From Centroberyx gerrardi (Eukaryota > Chordata > Actinopteri > Beryciformes > Berycidae), in NCBI RefSeq assembly GCF_048128805.1, contig NC_136010.1, forward strand, positions 16,314,480-16,378,479: a stretch of DNA of 64,000 bases. Reading direction: 5' to 3'. Below are positions 12,641-20,844 of the stretch, piece after piece. The first letter of the stretch is position 1. Each line of letters begins with the position of its first letter. Under the pieces are notes generated by a model, which worked only from the letters and a program-made list of their open reading frames with translations, was not told the origin of the DNA and ran no database searches. The translations under genes and the position numbers were made by a program.

Positions 12641-14784
12641 TGGGCTGGGGGTTGGGTAGAGGGAGAAAGAGACACAGCCCCAGTCTTTTTAGGGTTGCCA
12701 TCTGACCATTGATCTACAACCAGCATAACCGAACCCCTGGGTATAAGAAAGAACCTCTGTCACAGCTTTAGGTGGACAATTGAGTTTATTTCCCAGACAG
12801 ATGGATGTTTGTCTCCCATTATGAGACGGAAAGACACATCTGGCAGGATCCAGGAACCCAATCAGACACACAGTGAGACCTTCATTTCTTTTTTTTCCTC
12901 TAAGAATTCAGTAGCCGTATTTTGAGGAACCAAGAAAAATCATCTCCACAAATGTGCCCGCTTCTTTTTATTCCCTTCTCATTTGCTGCCATGGTTACTC
13001 TACCAGACCGTTTCCAAGCCTGTTTCCTCTATTCAGGGCTTTTTGCTGTCATTCTTCTAGGCCTCCTTGCCAAAGAAATGCATGGGAAAACAGAGCAGGA
13101 GTTGCTGAGACAGCCCCAAGACCTCCTCCTCTGTACAACAACAACTACTGGAGAGAGAGGGGTGAGGCAGAGCAATAGAAAAACAACCAGTGAGACGAAG
13201 AGGGACAAGCGGGGTGCTGAAAACCTCTCTCTCTCTCTCTCTCTCATTTCTTTATTGCCTCTGTTTCTGTCTCTCCACTGAAAAACACAAAAACCCAAGG
13301 GAGCGATGAGCAGCTTTCTGGCACGCCAAGGAGGGATTGAGCATGAAGTCAGCCCTCTCAGCTATTGGTTCTCTGGCCTTGTGGGAGGAAACAGGGGAAA
13401 GAACCCTAAAAATCTCTGAGATGGATTCGCCAGGGGAGGAAGTGAGCAACCACGCTCATGCAAGTCTGCGCTGAAGAGGACATCCCCCCCTTTTTTTTTT
13501 CCATGAAGAACTGTTCGTCAGCTACAGCCGCTGGCGGGACCGACTGCCTAACGTCCTCCTAACGTCATCTTCCTCTCAAACTAAATCACAAGGCACTGAC
13601 AAACCCTATAGGAAAAACTCTGACCGGAGTGTGAGAGAGCAGTGGGGATTGAGTCAAGCCACTGCTCAGAAAAAACAGACACATCCTTTATCCGTCTCTC
13701 TAGTCACCGTCAACATTCTTCCCATTCCTCAAGGGTCGTAACTCGTTTAGTTTCCTCTGCGAGTTGCTCATCCCTCACTTTTTCGAGCGGGAAGTTTCAA
13801 AATTCAAACCAATTCCCGCCCCCTTTTTTTATCTAGACTAGTAATTCTTGTTCTTGGAGGATAGGACCTGTGAGCTGAGAGACTCATTTGACTTCACTTG
13901 AATTAAGCTAAACGTGGCTGAATATCTGTGTTGGTTTTGGAAGAAAGTGATCCTAACACATAAGCATCTAATTATGGCATCACTTAATTCTGTAATAATT
14001 TCAGTATTTCTAAATACAGTTGAAGAGTAGGGAAAAAAACAAAAAACCAAGAGAATACAATGAATAATCATTCATATGAAATTGAATGGGTGAAACAGAT
14101 CCAGCCTATTTTAATACATTTCCATATCAAACATGCACAGCAAAATACTGCATATGGAAGGTCTTGCCTGTAATCTTGCTCCAAATCGTACAGTATATTG
14201 AATAACCCAACATGAAGACATGATAGAGGTGGGGGAGGGAAGCATGCAGGCAAGGCCTAGACTAGCTGACAGCCAGAGAGAGATGTCTTGAAGAATAGGC
14301 CTGCCTGCTGCATAAATAAATAAATATGGCCCTGCAATGGGGAATCCCAGAGTGAGCGTGGGGTTTGGAGGAACCTATAAGGCCAGCATCATTTCCTTAT
14401 CCTGCAGCTTCGACCTTGTAGGATGTGGGGCTCTTATAGAGCAGGTAGCTATTTAATGGTTGATTGATATTGAATTGACCCTCCCTTAAGAAAAAGAACT
14501 ATAGTAATCCTATAATAAATTTTAAAAGGAGACTAATATCACAGAAAAGCAAGCCCTTGTATGAATATTCTAGTGATGCCACAGGAGCATACAAATACCA
14601 TTAAAAAAAACGACAAGGTCACTGTAAACCACACAGAGTCTCTAAAGGAATATTATAGGTTTATTTTAAGGGTTGATGAATAAATTCACATTGAAAGTAA
14701 CTGGTTACAGATTATGTCTATATTAGGCTATTAATATTATTGCTTCTTAGACATGCTCTGTGATTTGTCATGCAGCCAGCCTAC

Positions 14785-15024
14785 CTCTTTCAGCTGGTCG
14801 AGCTCCTGTCGGACGGTCTCATACTCGATCTCCAGGTCGTCGTACTGCTGTTTGAGCTGCTGCTTCTCCTCCAGCACCGCCAGCCCGTACTCCGCCGCCT
14901 GGATCTTCTCGTTCGTGGTCTCACTCAGCTCCCGGGAAAGACGCTCGATCTCGGACCGCAGCCACTCCGGCGCGGCCTCCAGCAACAGCATTGCGTCGGA
15001 GTAGCGCTGCTCCTCCACGGACAT
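14785..15024 (-). CDS. bicd2: bicd2 first coding exon (BICD family dynein adaptor), rest off window
   Basis: This exon encodes the N-terminal 80 residues of a Bicaudal-D protein, a coiled-coil adaptor that links dynein/dynactin to Golgi and vesicle cargo through RAB6. The translation starts [10 protein letters not shown] and contains [15 protein letters not shown] and [16 protein letters not shown]. As I recall human BICD2, its first exon also encodes 80 residues and aligns without gaps, including PEWLR and [15 protein letters not shown]1 lacks the PEWLR segment, so bicd2 is preferred. The ATG at 15024 has a good context (ACCATGT). The frame stays open 5' of it only from a TTG, so this is the start. 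The exon ends in AAAGAG followed by a GTAGGC donor, phase 0. The peptide expected from exon 2 is not seen anywhere down to position 1, so intron 1 probably exceeds 14.7 kb. Confidence 0.93.
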
Positions 15025-16887
15025 GGTCGGTACCGGCTGGAGGTGACGATCAACCAACGTACGCCAGCTGATCTACGACAAGGGGATGCGGGGTGTCTTC
15101 AAGCGGTGTAACCTTGAAGAAGAAGGAGGTGCTCAGATTCTTCTGTATTTAAACTGCATGATTGTTACTCTTGCGTTTCTCGTTGCCCGTCTCGTTTCTT
15201 CGGTCATGTAGATGACTCTGTTTGAATTTCTCCGACGGGGGAGGTTGATGTTATCTCTTAAAATTGCTCCATCACTGCGATCCTGCGTTTCCTTCGCCTC
15301 TCCCCCGGCTTGTCGGAGCGGCAGGAGAGGAGCAGTCAGACCAACGTCAAGCCAGTCAGAATGAATGTGAGACTTCCGGATGTTGCTTTCAAAATAAAAG
15401 CCTTATTGACGAACACAGGCTGCAGCCGGTCTGTGGTTGCAGCGTTATTTTTATTTAATTACTCATTTATTCGAGTATTACAAAGGTACGAACTGAAAAG
15501 AAACAATATATTTTACAGGGATTATGTAATGAATGAAAATACAATAATAATTCCCCAAGATGTCCGAAATGTTCTTTTATTTTGAAGGTCACAGCGATTC
15601 TTCCTGTATTTTTCTGGCTGCCTCTAGCCGGCTGAAACGCAATTGGTTTGCTGTCACAGTTCACCCAGCTGGGACAGCTCCAATAGAGCGGCAGTGCTTG
15701 CCGGGAAATGTAGTATTTGTAGTAGACAAACCCTACACAAGAGGCCTGCAGACGCCGTGAATTGAACTCGTTTCCCGTTAGGCTTTGTATGTTTGCCTAT
15801 GTGGAGCGCGGAAATCTGTCGCCGACGTTTTGTTTACATAGAAATAGAATGAATAGAGCTGTAGGCAGACAGCACGCTGTGTGGTGTTTGCCATATCTGC
15901 TGCCATCTGTCGGAAATGTTAAGGATTTTTTATGAAGGAATTCTTTTCAGTTCAATACATTTGTACATACACAATACAATATCAGGAAATAATATAGTGA
16001 TTTTTCATGTCAATTGATTCTCCATCATTCAGTAGGCTAAAACTGAGGAAGCCTCTTGGATGAGTGGCAAAACACCTTCAAGACTAAATACAAGTCCAGT
16101 TGCTATAAATAAATTATCCAACCGCATACTGTAAGACTTTGCTGAAAATATAATCACATCTTTATATATTTTTGACCAGGTGTTATTATTTACATTTACT
16201 AAAGGAAAGAGCCAGCTGTCTGCTCAGGAGGTAGATGTGTCAAGACAACTGTCTCTTGTGAGAATCCACATAGAGAGTTATTAGCAGATAGAAGAAATTC
16301 AAGATTTTGCAGTCCACTTTCCCACTTACCCAAGATGACCTTTTAGACAACATGGTAGTTGTGTGCAGTGCTCTGACTAATTTATGTACAACTGTTGTCC
16401 CCAGAAAAGAGAAAAAACATTGTCAAAAGTGAAATGTGTGGTCAAAGGAAATAACCTCTCACAAATGGTCATAAGACATGGACTACTGTATGATATAGGC
16501 TATGTAGCCTAAATAAGTCATTCTTTTATAATACCCTTGAACAAGTGAAAGCTTTATAATGTTATGAAATGCAAAACACAATGTGCATCATTTTATTTCT
16601 TCAAACTAAAATGTGTAAATCATTTCAATGCTGTATGGCATTAATAAAGTATTTCATATTATATACTGAATTTCTAATAACATTTCTGCAGCAACAGCAA
16701 ATGATAAATGTCTAGTGATTGTCCAATACAGTATGCATATTTATTCCTATAGCTCTCTAGTTTGTCTTCTTTGTCCTGAAACTTATGTTGGTTTGGACTG
16801 TCTTTTGTGCTGTAGATTCTTTGTACAGACACAGCGGGCGAATGAGGTCAAGTAGACTCAAGTCATACACTGATGACAGTGCCATTT
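15025..16887. other. bicd2 5' flank and intergenic sequence, no gene recognised
   Basis: The first part (15025 to about 15400) should hold the bicd2 5' UTR and is richer in CG dinucleotides than the rest of the window. The ZNF143-like motif sits at 15696-15714. From about 15850 to 16887 the sequence is AT rich. It includes a minus-strand AATAAA at 16740-16745 that fits the 3' end of the Cys-rich ORF at 16888. No other coding sequence is recognised. Confidence 0.5.
15640..15720. promoter_or_regulatory. Promoter-like segment: ZNF143/Staf motif plus CCAAT boxes
   Basis: On the minus strand, 15714-15696 reads ACTACATTTCCCGGCAAGC, very close to the Staf/ZNF143 consensus ACTACAATTCCCRGCATGC. CCAAT lies at 15681-15685 on the plus strand, and an ATTGG (CCAAT reversed) lies near 15641. 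Such motifs mark TATA-less, often bidirectional, housekeeping promoters. The segment is about 670 bp upstream of the bicd2 start codon, so it may be the bicd2 promoter or serve an unannotated plus-strand transcript. Motif recognition is from memory of the consensus. Confidence 0.55.
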
Positions 16888-17175
16888 CTATGGCCTCCTC
16901 CTGATTTGTGCACAGCTGTAATGAAAGCAGTTCTTACACTTCACACAGCCAACTGTTTTTCCGAATTCCTTTTTACAAGAGCTGCATACCTCCAGAGTTT
17001 TAAGGGTCACAGCTACGTGTGAGCAGAGAAAACACTGCTTAGCTTTTGGTAAAACCTCCTTCAGTAGTCTTTCATATTTTGGGAAACGAGACACGATCAT
17101 CTCTTGTTTTGTCCGCAACACAAAATCACAGTATTTCACATCACATGTGGAGTTGCACCTATGGCCAATATCCAT
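16888..17175 (-). CDS. Cys-rich putative zinc-binding ORF or terminal exon, family unknown
   Basis: This is a 95-residue minus-strand ORF that I do not recognise. It has paired cysteines in an ordered layout: HRCNSTCDVKYC near the N-terminus, then CFLCSH, then CSSCKKEFGKTVGCVKCKNC and FHYSC. That is about twelve Cys/His ligands within 95 residues, a pattern expected of a compact zinc-binding fold such as a zinc ribbon or RING/PHD-like module. An in-frame stop lies 14 codons 5' of the ATG at 17175. The ATG could be the true start, or an acceptor could make this a terminal exon. A canonical minus-strand AATAAA (16740-16745) lies about 143 nt after the stop, supporting a real 3' end. It may belong with the ORFs at 18735-20465, but nothing visible proves that. 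Confidence 0.4.
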   Translation of the reverse strand: MDIGHRCNSTCDVKYCDFVLRTKQEMIVSRFPKYERLLKEVLPKAKQCFLCSHVAVTLKTLEVCSSCKKEFGKTVGCVKCKNCFHYSCAQIRRRP

Positions 17176-17617
17176 TTGAATCTTTGTATCATCCCTGCCT
17201 TCCTGGCAAAGGGCATCTTACTATATGGGCAAACAACTACACAACCTCTGGAATTCTATGCTTGGTTTAGGCTACACACAAAAAAGAAGTGCAAACAGGC
17301 ATGCAAACAAGTAACTATTTACATAGGGCACAAACATAACAAGTGCAACATAGGAAGTGCAAACAGACAGTAATTATTGCAAGCAAGTATTTACATAGGG
17401 TGCACACAACAACTAACTATCATAACATACCGTAACCATAACAACTTTATCGACCTCCCTGCCTCCCTGGCAGAGGGCATCTCACTGTAAGGCTTCAGGG
17501 ATATTGTCATTAAACTGCATTTCATGACAATCAACACCTAACATGTAAAATTCAAGTGGATAGCAATTTGCTAAATCACAAATATTATATTGAAATATAT
17601 TAAATACATTCAAAATC

Positions 17618-17640
17618 CCCCCCCCCCCCCCCAAAAAAAA
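17618..17640. repeat. Homopolymer run C then A
   Basis: About 15 consecutive C residues are followed directly by 8 A residues. This is a slippage-prone site where length and base calls may be unreliable. Confidence 0.8.
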
Positions 17641-18490
17641 AGTAAAGTAGATATAATAGTTGATTGAAGTTATGTAAATGAGACCAACCACAGCTGATTT
17701 TCATCTCAGTTGGAGACCTACACAACTACATCAATATTACTGTATTACAGTATTGGATTTTTTGTTTCCATTACTTTTCATTTTGTGTATTTTGTATTTA
17801 CTGTGTGCTAAAAATTTCTGTCAAAAGCTGAAACCTTTCTGAGGAGATGACATTCTGTTTTCTGATGGAAAGTTTGTGAAAAGTAAAAAAAGACATAATC
17901 TATACAGTTCTTATACTAAGCTATTTATAATACCAAAAGAAAAAAATATACTATATTGAGAAATGCTTTTAATTAATTGTAAAAAACTGTAAATGCTTTG
18001 CTCAAGGGCACTTCAGTGGTAATGTTAGCAGATACCACCACTATTCATTCACTTTACCAGACTTTTTCCAGGTGGGCTAGGCCTCCAATCGAAAACCCTC
18101 TGGTCAAACGCCAGCTCCTTACTGAGGAGAGAAGAAGAAAATAGCAACCCTGCAGTCACAAGCCTTCTCCTCTGGGAAAGCCAGCCAGAACGTCACAAAA
18201 CAGAAGGCAAACTAGACTGCAAACTAGACTACAAACCAGCCATACAATGAGCCAGAAAACCAGCCAAATAATCTGATTTAGGATCATTTTAGTGGCCAAT
18301 TTGTTGTGAAATTTGTCTTTCTGCATTACCCTTCTGGACACACATGCACACACACACACACACACATAGCATCCTAGACATATGCATTTCTGCAAAGAGG
18401 TCAGTGTATCTGTAGCAGTGCAGAGGTTCAGTGCCTTGCCCAGCGGCACAGAGTTAGGACCCGATCACACATGATGCGTTTTAGCCACAC

Positions 18491-18574
18491 AGGGCGGCCT
18501 TTTCTAGTTCTAGATTCACTGTGAGTGAAGTGTTTGAGTTGAAAAAAGTTCAACTCAGAGCCAAAAGCCGCCCT
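18491..18574. repeat. Nested palindrome (hairpin-forming, MITE-like)
   Basis: The outer arms AGGGCGGCCTTTT (18491-18503) and AAAAGCCGCCCT (18563-18574) pair with one bulge. An inner palindrome, GAGTTGAA...GTTCAACTC, lies at about 18535-18556. The nested shape suggests a small foldback element or a structured RNA end. No target duplication was identified. Confidence 0.5.
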
Positions 18575-18734
18575 ATTATATTATATTATATTTGGAGTAA
18601 AGGTCAATGCTGTATTATCACTTTTTAAAGATGATGTCTCATTGATCCATCAGAGTGCACTAGGTTGTAAATTAAACATGAAAAAAGCAATACATATATC
18701 AAATAATAAATAACCAACAAAGTAATATGTATAT

Positions 18735-19589
18735 TTAATTTTTTTTTGGTTCTATGATGTTAATCTCACTGTAGGTGTTATCATCCTCTTTGTTTGATGC
18801 CTGTTTAATTCCTCTGGCTGTGGGCTTGAATAGTGACTTCAGCATAGTGGTCTTCCTGTTCAGGGTCAGGCATGAAGGACAGAAATTTCCAGAAAAATCT
18901 CCTGACACCCTTCTTCTTTTTTGCCTTCTTGCCGTGGGTTTGATCACTGAAGGCCGAAGCATCGTCCTCTTCCTTTTCGATGTACGTCTTTTTTTCGTCC
19001 TCTGGCTGGGGGCTGGAACAGTGACGTTGCAAGCGAAGTCTGAAGCAAAGTAAACTTCAGCATGGTCGTCTTCCTGTTCGATGTCAGGTGTGCAGGACAG
19101 AGATTTCCAGAGGCCTCTGAAAAATCTTCTGATGCCCTTCTTTTTTTTTGCCCTTGGCTTTTTCACTTGGCTGTCATCCGACTCAACTGCCTTGTTGGTT
19201 TTGCCCAGAGAGTTTGTGGCCAAGTTGTTTGGAGGAATGTCAGGGGTATCAGACACGCTTGATGTCACTTTGGAGACATCTGATGTCTTCTTGGCGTCCT
19301 CACTGACAGTCAGGGAACACTCAGCCAACTCACTGGAGGGTTGCACAGTATGAACTACATCACTTGGGTTAGGGTGAGCCAGGTGATTGCAGTCCATAGT
19401 GGCATCTGCCGCCTCATCATTTGGAGCCAAGTTTTCTGAGGCCATAACTGACTTCGTCTCCATCAAATCCATGCTGGCCTCAGCTCTCTCAATGGCAACC
19501 CTGAGTGTGTTTGCCAACTCAATGAGGGCTGACTTGCACTCATTTTTTGCCATTTGTCCAAGAGGAGTCCTTATCCAGAATGTCATCAT
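18735..19589 (-). CDS. Hypothetical Lys/Arg-rich ORF (284 aa) with a duplicated basic module; possible pseudogene
   Basis: I do not recognise this protein. From the ATG at 19589 it reads a helical-looking N-terminal part (SALIELANTLRVAIERAEAS), a Ser/Thr/Asp-rich middle and a basic segment, KKKKGIRRFFRGLWKSLS, followed by TPDIEQEDDHAEV. A second copy of that segment (KKKKGVRRFFWKFLSFMPD, then PEQEDHYAEV) is encoded about 218 bp further on, but in another reading frame; 218 is not a multiple of 3. In the ORF's own frame the second copy reads as Arg/Lys-rich filler to a stop at 18735. The start overlaps the 3' end of the ORF at 19540-19905 by 50 nt. Either short introns reconcile the frames or the locus is a frameshifted relic. 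Confidence that this exact ORF is a protein is low. Confidence 0.3.
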   Translation of the reverse strand: MMTFWIRTPLGQMAKNECKSALIELANTLRVAIERAEASMDLMETKSVMASENLAPNDEAADATMDCNHLAHPNPSDVVHTVQPSSELAECSLTVSEDAKKTSDVSKVTSSVSDTPDIPPNNLATNSLGKTNKAVESDDSQVKKPRAKKKKGIRRFFRGLWKSLSCTPDIEQEDDHAEVYFASDFACNVTVPAPSQRTKKRRTSKRKRTMLRPSVIKPTARRQKRRRVSGDFSGNFCPSCLTLNRKTTMLKSLFKPTARGIKQASNKEDDNTYSEINIIEPKKN

Positions 19590-19905
19590 TATCAGTTGTT
19601 ACAGTGGAAGTCAAGGCAGCCTCATGCTCACTTTTTGGAAGTGCAGAGGGGCCTTCCACCTTTGGGGTCAAGTCATCATCAACCGCAACAATGTCAGCCT
19701 GCAAAGCAGAAGCTGAACATTCAGCGGTTGGGTCAGCTGGAGCCGGGACACAGTGGGATTTCACGCTGAGCTCCATAACAGTAGCCTCCTGTGCCACAGC
19801 CGCAGAAGGAGCCAAGTCACCTCCATCCTGGGCAGAAGGAACCTCCACATTTTCAGCCAGGGCTGTTTGGATGTTCTGGCGACGGGACGGCACCGTGGCA
19901 CTCAT
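19540..19905 (-). CDS. Hypothetical ORF (121 aa) overlapping both neighbours; possible exon or relic
   Basis: The first ATG in this frame is at 19905, giving MSATVPSRRQNIQ and then an acidic, Ala/Val-rich sequence (AENVEVPSAQDGGDLAPSAA, later TVTTDNDDILDKDSS). Without requiring ATG the frame stays open up to 20151 through the minisatellite, where it reads as TPQASR-type repeats; a TAG at 20152-20154 closes it upstream. The ATG overlaps the TGA of the proline-repeat ORF (ATGA at 19905-19902), and the 3' end overlaps the start of the 284-aa ORF. The acidic low-complexity composition looks like a genuine disordered protein region rather than antisense noise, but no homologue is recognised. Confidence 0.28.
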   Translation of the reverse strand: MSATVPSRRQNIQTALAENVEVPSAQDGGDLAPSAAVAQEATVMELSVKSHCVPAPADPTAECSASALQADIVAVDDDLTPKVEGPSALPKSEHEAALTSTVTTDNDDILDKDSSWTNGKK

Positions 19906-20465
19906 GTTCCTTTGGACAGAGGTTGTGTGGGAGGGCTGGGAGGTACCGGAAGCCTGAGGGGTACGGGAGACCTGGGGGGTACGGGAGGCCTGAGAGGTAC
20001 GGGAGACCTGGGGGGTACACAAGGCCTGGGTGGTACGCGAGGCCTGGGTGGTACGCAAGGCCTGAGAGGTACGCGAGGCCTGGGGGGTACGTGAGGCCTG
20101 AGAGGTACGGGAGACCTGGAGGGTACGCGAGGCCTGGGGGGCACAGGAGGCCTAGGTGGTACCGGAGGCCTGGGGGGCACGGGAGGCCTGGGGGGTACCG
20201 GAGGCCTGGGGGGCACGGGAGGCCTGGGGGGCACAGGAGGCCTGGGGGGTACCGGAGGCCAGGGGGGCACGGGAGGCCTGGGAGGTAGCGGAGGCCTGGG
20301 GGGCACGGGAAGCCTGGGGGGCACGGGAGGCCTGGGAGTTACGGGATTGCTGGGGGCATGGGAAGGTATAGCAATGAACAAGCTATTCCAAAGTGCCGAC
20401 GTGGAGTTGGATGGTTTCACGTATTCCAGCATATCCATTATTGTCATATATTCAGTGGACAACAT
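19902..20465 (-). CDS. Hypothetical proline-rich repeat ORF (187 aa), about 23 RPPVPP-type units
   Basis: From the ATG at 20465 the ORF has about 40 unique residues (starting MLSTEYMTIMDMLEY, ending SALWNSLFIAIPS). It then has an uninterrupted array of six-residue units of the form RPPVPP, encoded by the 18-bp minisatellite, and a stop at 19902. The frame is also open for some 25 residues 5' of the ATG (including HNPKEATLHLNVENALW), so a 5' acceptor is possible. PPVPPR matches the class II SH3-ligand pattern PxxPxR. The array is open in several frames because 18 is divisible by 3, so openness alone is weak evidence. The unique N-terminal part, with an amphipathic helix appearance, is the better sign of coding. 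No family is recognised. Confidence 0.3.
   Translation of the reverse strand: MLSTEYMTIMDMLEYVKPSNSTSALWNSLFIAIPSHAPSNPVTPRPPVPPRLPVPPRPPLPPRPPVPPWPPVPPRPPVPPRPPVPPRPPVPPRPPVPPRPPVPPRPPVPPRPRVPSRSPVPLRPHVPPRPRVPLRPCVPPRPRVPPRPCVPPRSPVPLRPPVPPRSPVPLRLPVPPSPPTQPLSKGT
19933..20346. repeat. Minisatellite: 23 tandem 18-bp units
   Basis: The array consists of 23 units, all exactly 18 bp, with consensus GGCCTGGGGGGTACGGGA on the plus strand and variants at a few positions (T/C at 13, for example GGGGGGCAC). No indel is visible between units. The strict multiple-of-3 length suggests maintenance by unequal exchange without frame change. In the minus frame of the 187-aa ORF it encodes RPPVPP. Confidence 0.9.
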
Positions 20466-20844
20466 CCAGAGTGCATTCTCAACGTTGAGATGCAGTGTGG
20501 CCTCTTTTGGGTTGTGTGACAGTAAGCATCTAGTGCAAGGTGGCGGTCACAATTATGCATCACTGTTGTGTGGGAATGTCAATTTGACTAAGAAATAACA
20601 ATAATAAAAGGAAAAACTTCAGCTAAAACTGTGTTTAGTTGGATGAAGCCAAAATCAACCCTTTATTTTTTGACAATGCAGTGAGTGAGTGATGATCTTC
20701 ATGTAATCATTAACTTTATACAGGGGGTATACAAAATAACCTAAACACCTTACAATATAATACAGTACAATACAATAGCACTGCAATAAACCAGCTTTGT
20801 GAAGCTCATAATGTTCAGTTTTTGTTGAGACTGTCAGAGATGTT

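Larger units (their letters stand above)
1..14784 (-). other. bicd2 intron 1 (inferred), no coding exon seen
   Basis: This stretch follows the bicd2 exon 1 donor on the minus strand, and no second bicd2 exon or other recognisable protein is seen on either strand. It contains scattered CA/GT and GA microsatellites, a solo LTR at 4521-4936, a hAT-like MITE at 6138-6504 and otherwise unique-looking AT-rich sequence. The long ORFs here have compositions expected by chance or run through simple repeats. That it is intron is inference from the exon 1 donor; the window edge hides the acceptor. Confidence 0.7.
17176..18734. other. Intergenic or intronic sequence with local duplications, no gene recognised
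   Basis: A segment around 17207-17223 (GGCAAAGGGCATCTTAC) recurs diverged at 17470-17486 (GGCAGAGGGCATCTCAC). Short direct repeats of GTGCAAACA and ATTTACATAGGG lie between them. A C15 run followed by A8 is at about 17618-17640, a short CA microsatellite at about 18347-18366, and a hairpin-forming palindrome at 18491-18574. No protein family is recognised. Confidence 0.5.

Noticed and set aside
15025..15057. N-terminal extension of bicd2 ([10 protein letters not shown])
   Set aside because: It would start at TTG, is not present in related BICD2 proteins as recalled, and the ATG at 15024 has a good context and gives an 80-residue exon collinear with human.
19933..20346. CRISPR-like tandem array
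   Set aside because: Units are contiguous with no spacers, and the setting is a vertebrate genome.
19547..20371. Plus-strand ORFs across the minisatellite (GGTGGL, RPGGYGRP and GAREAW types)
   Set aside because: An 18-bp array is open in most frames on both strands. The flanking unique peptides look protein-like only on the minus strand.
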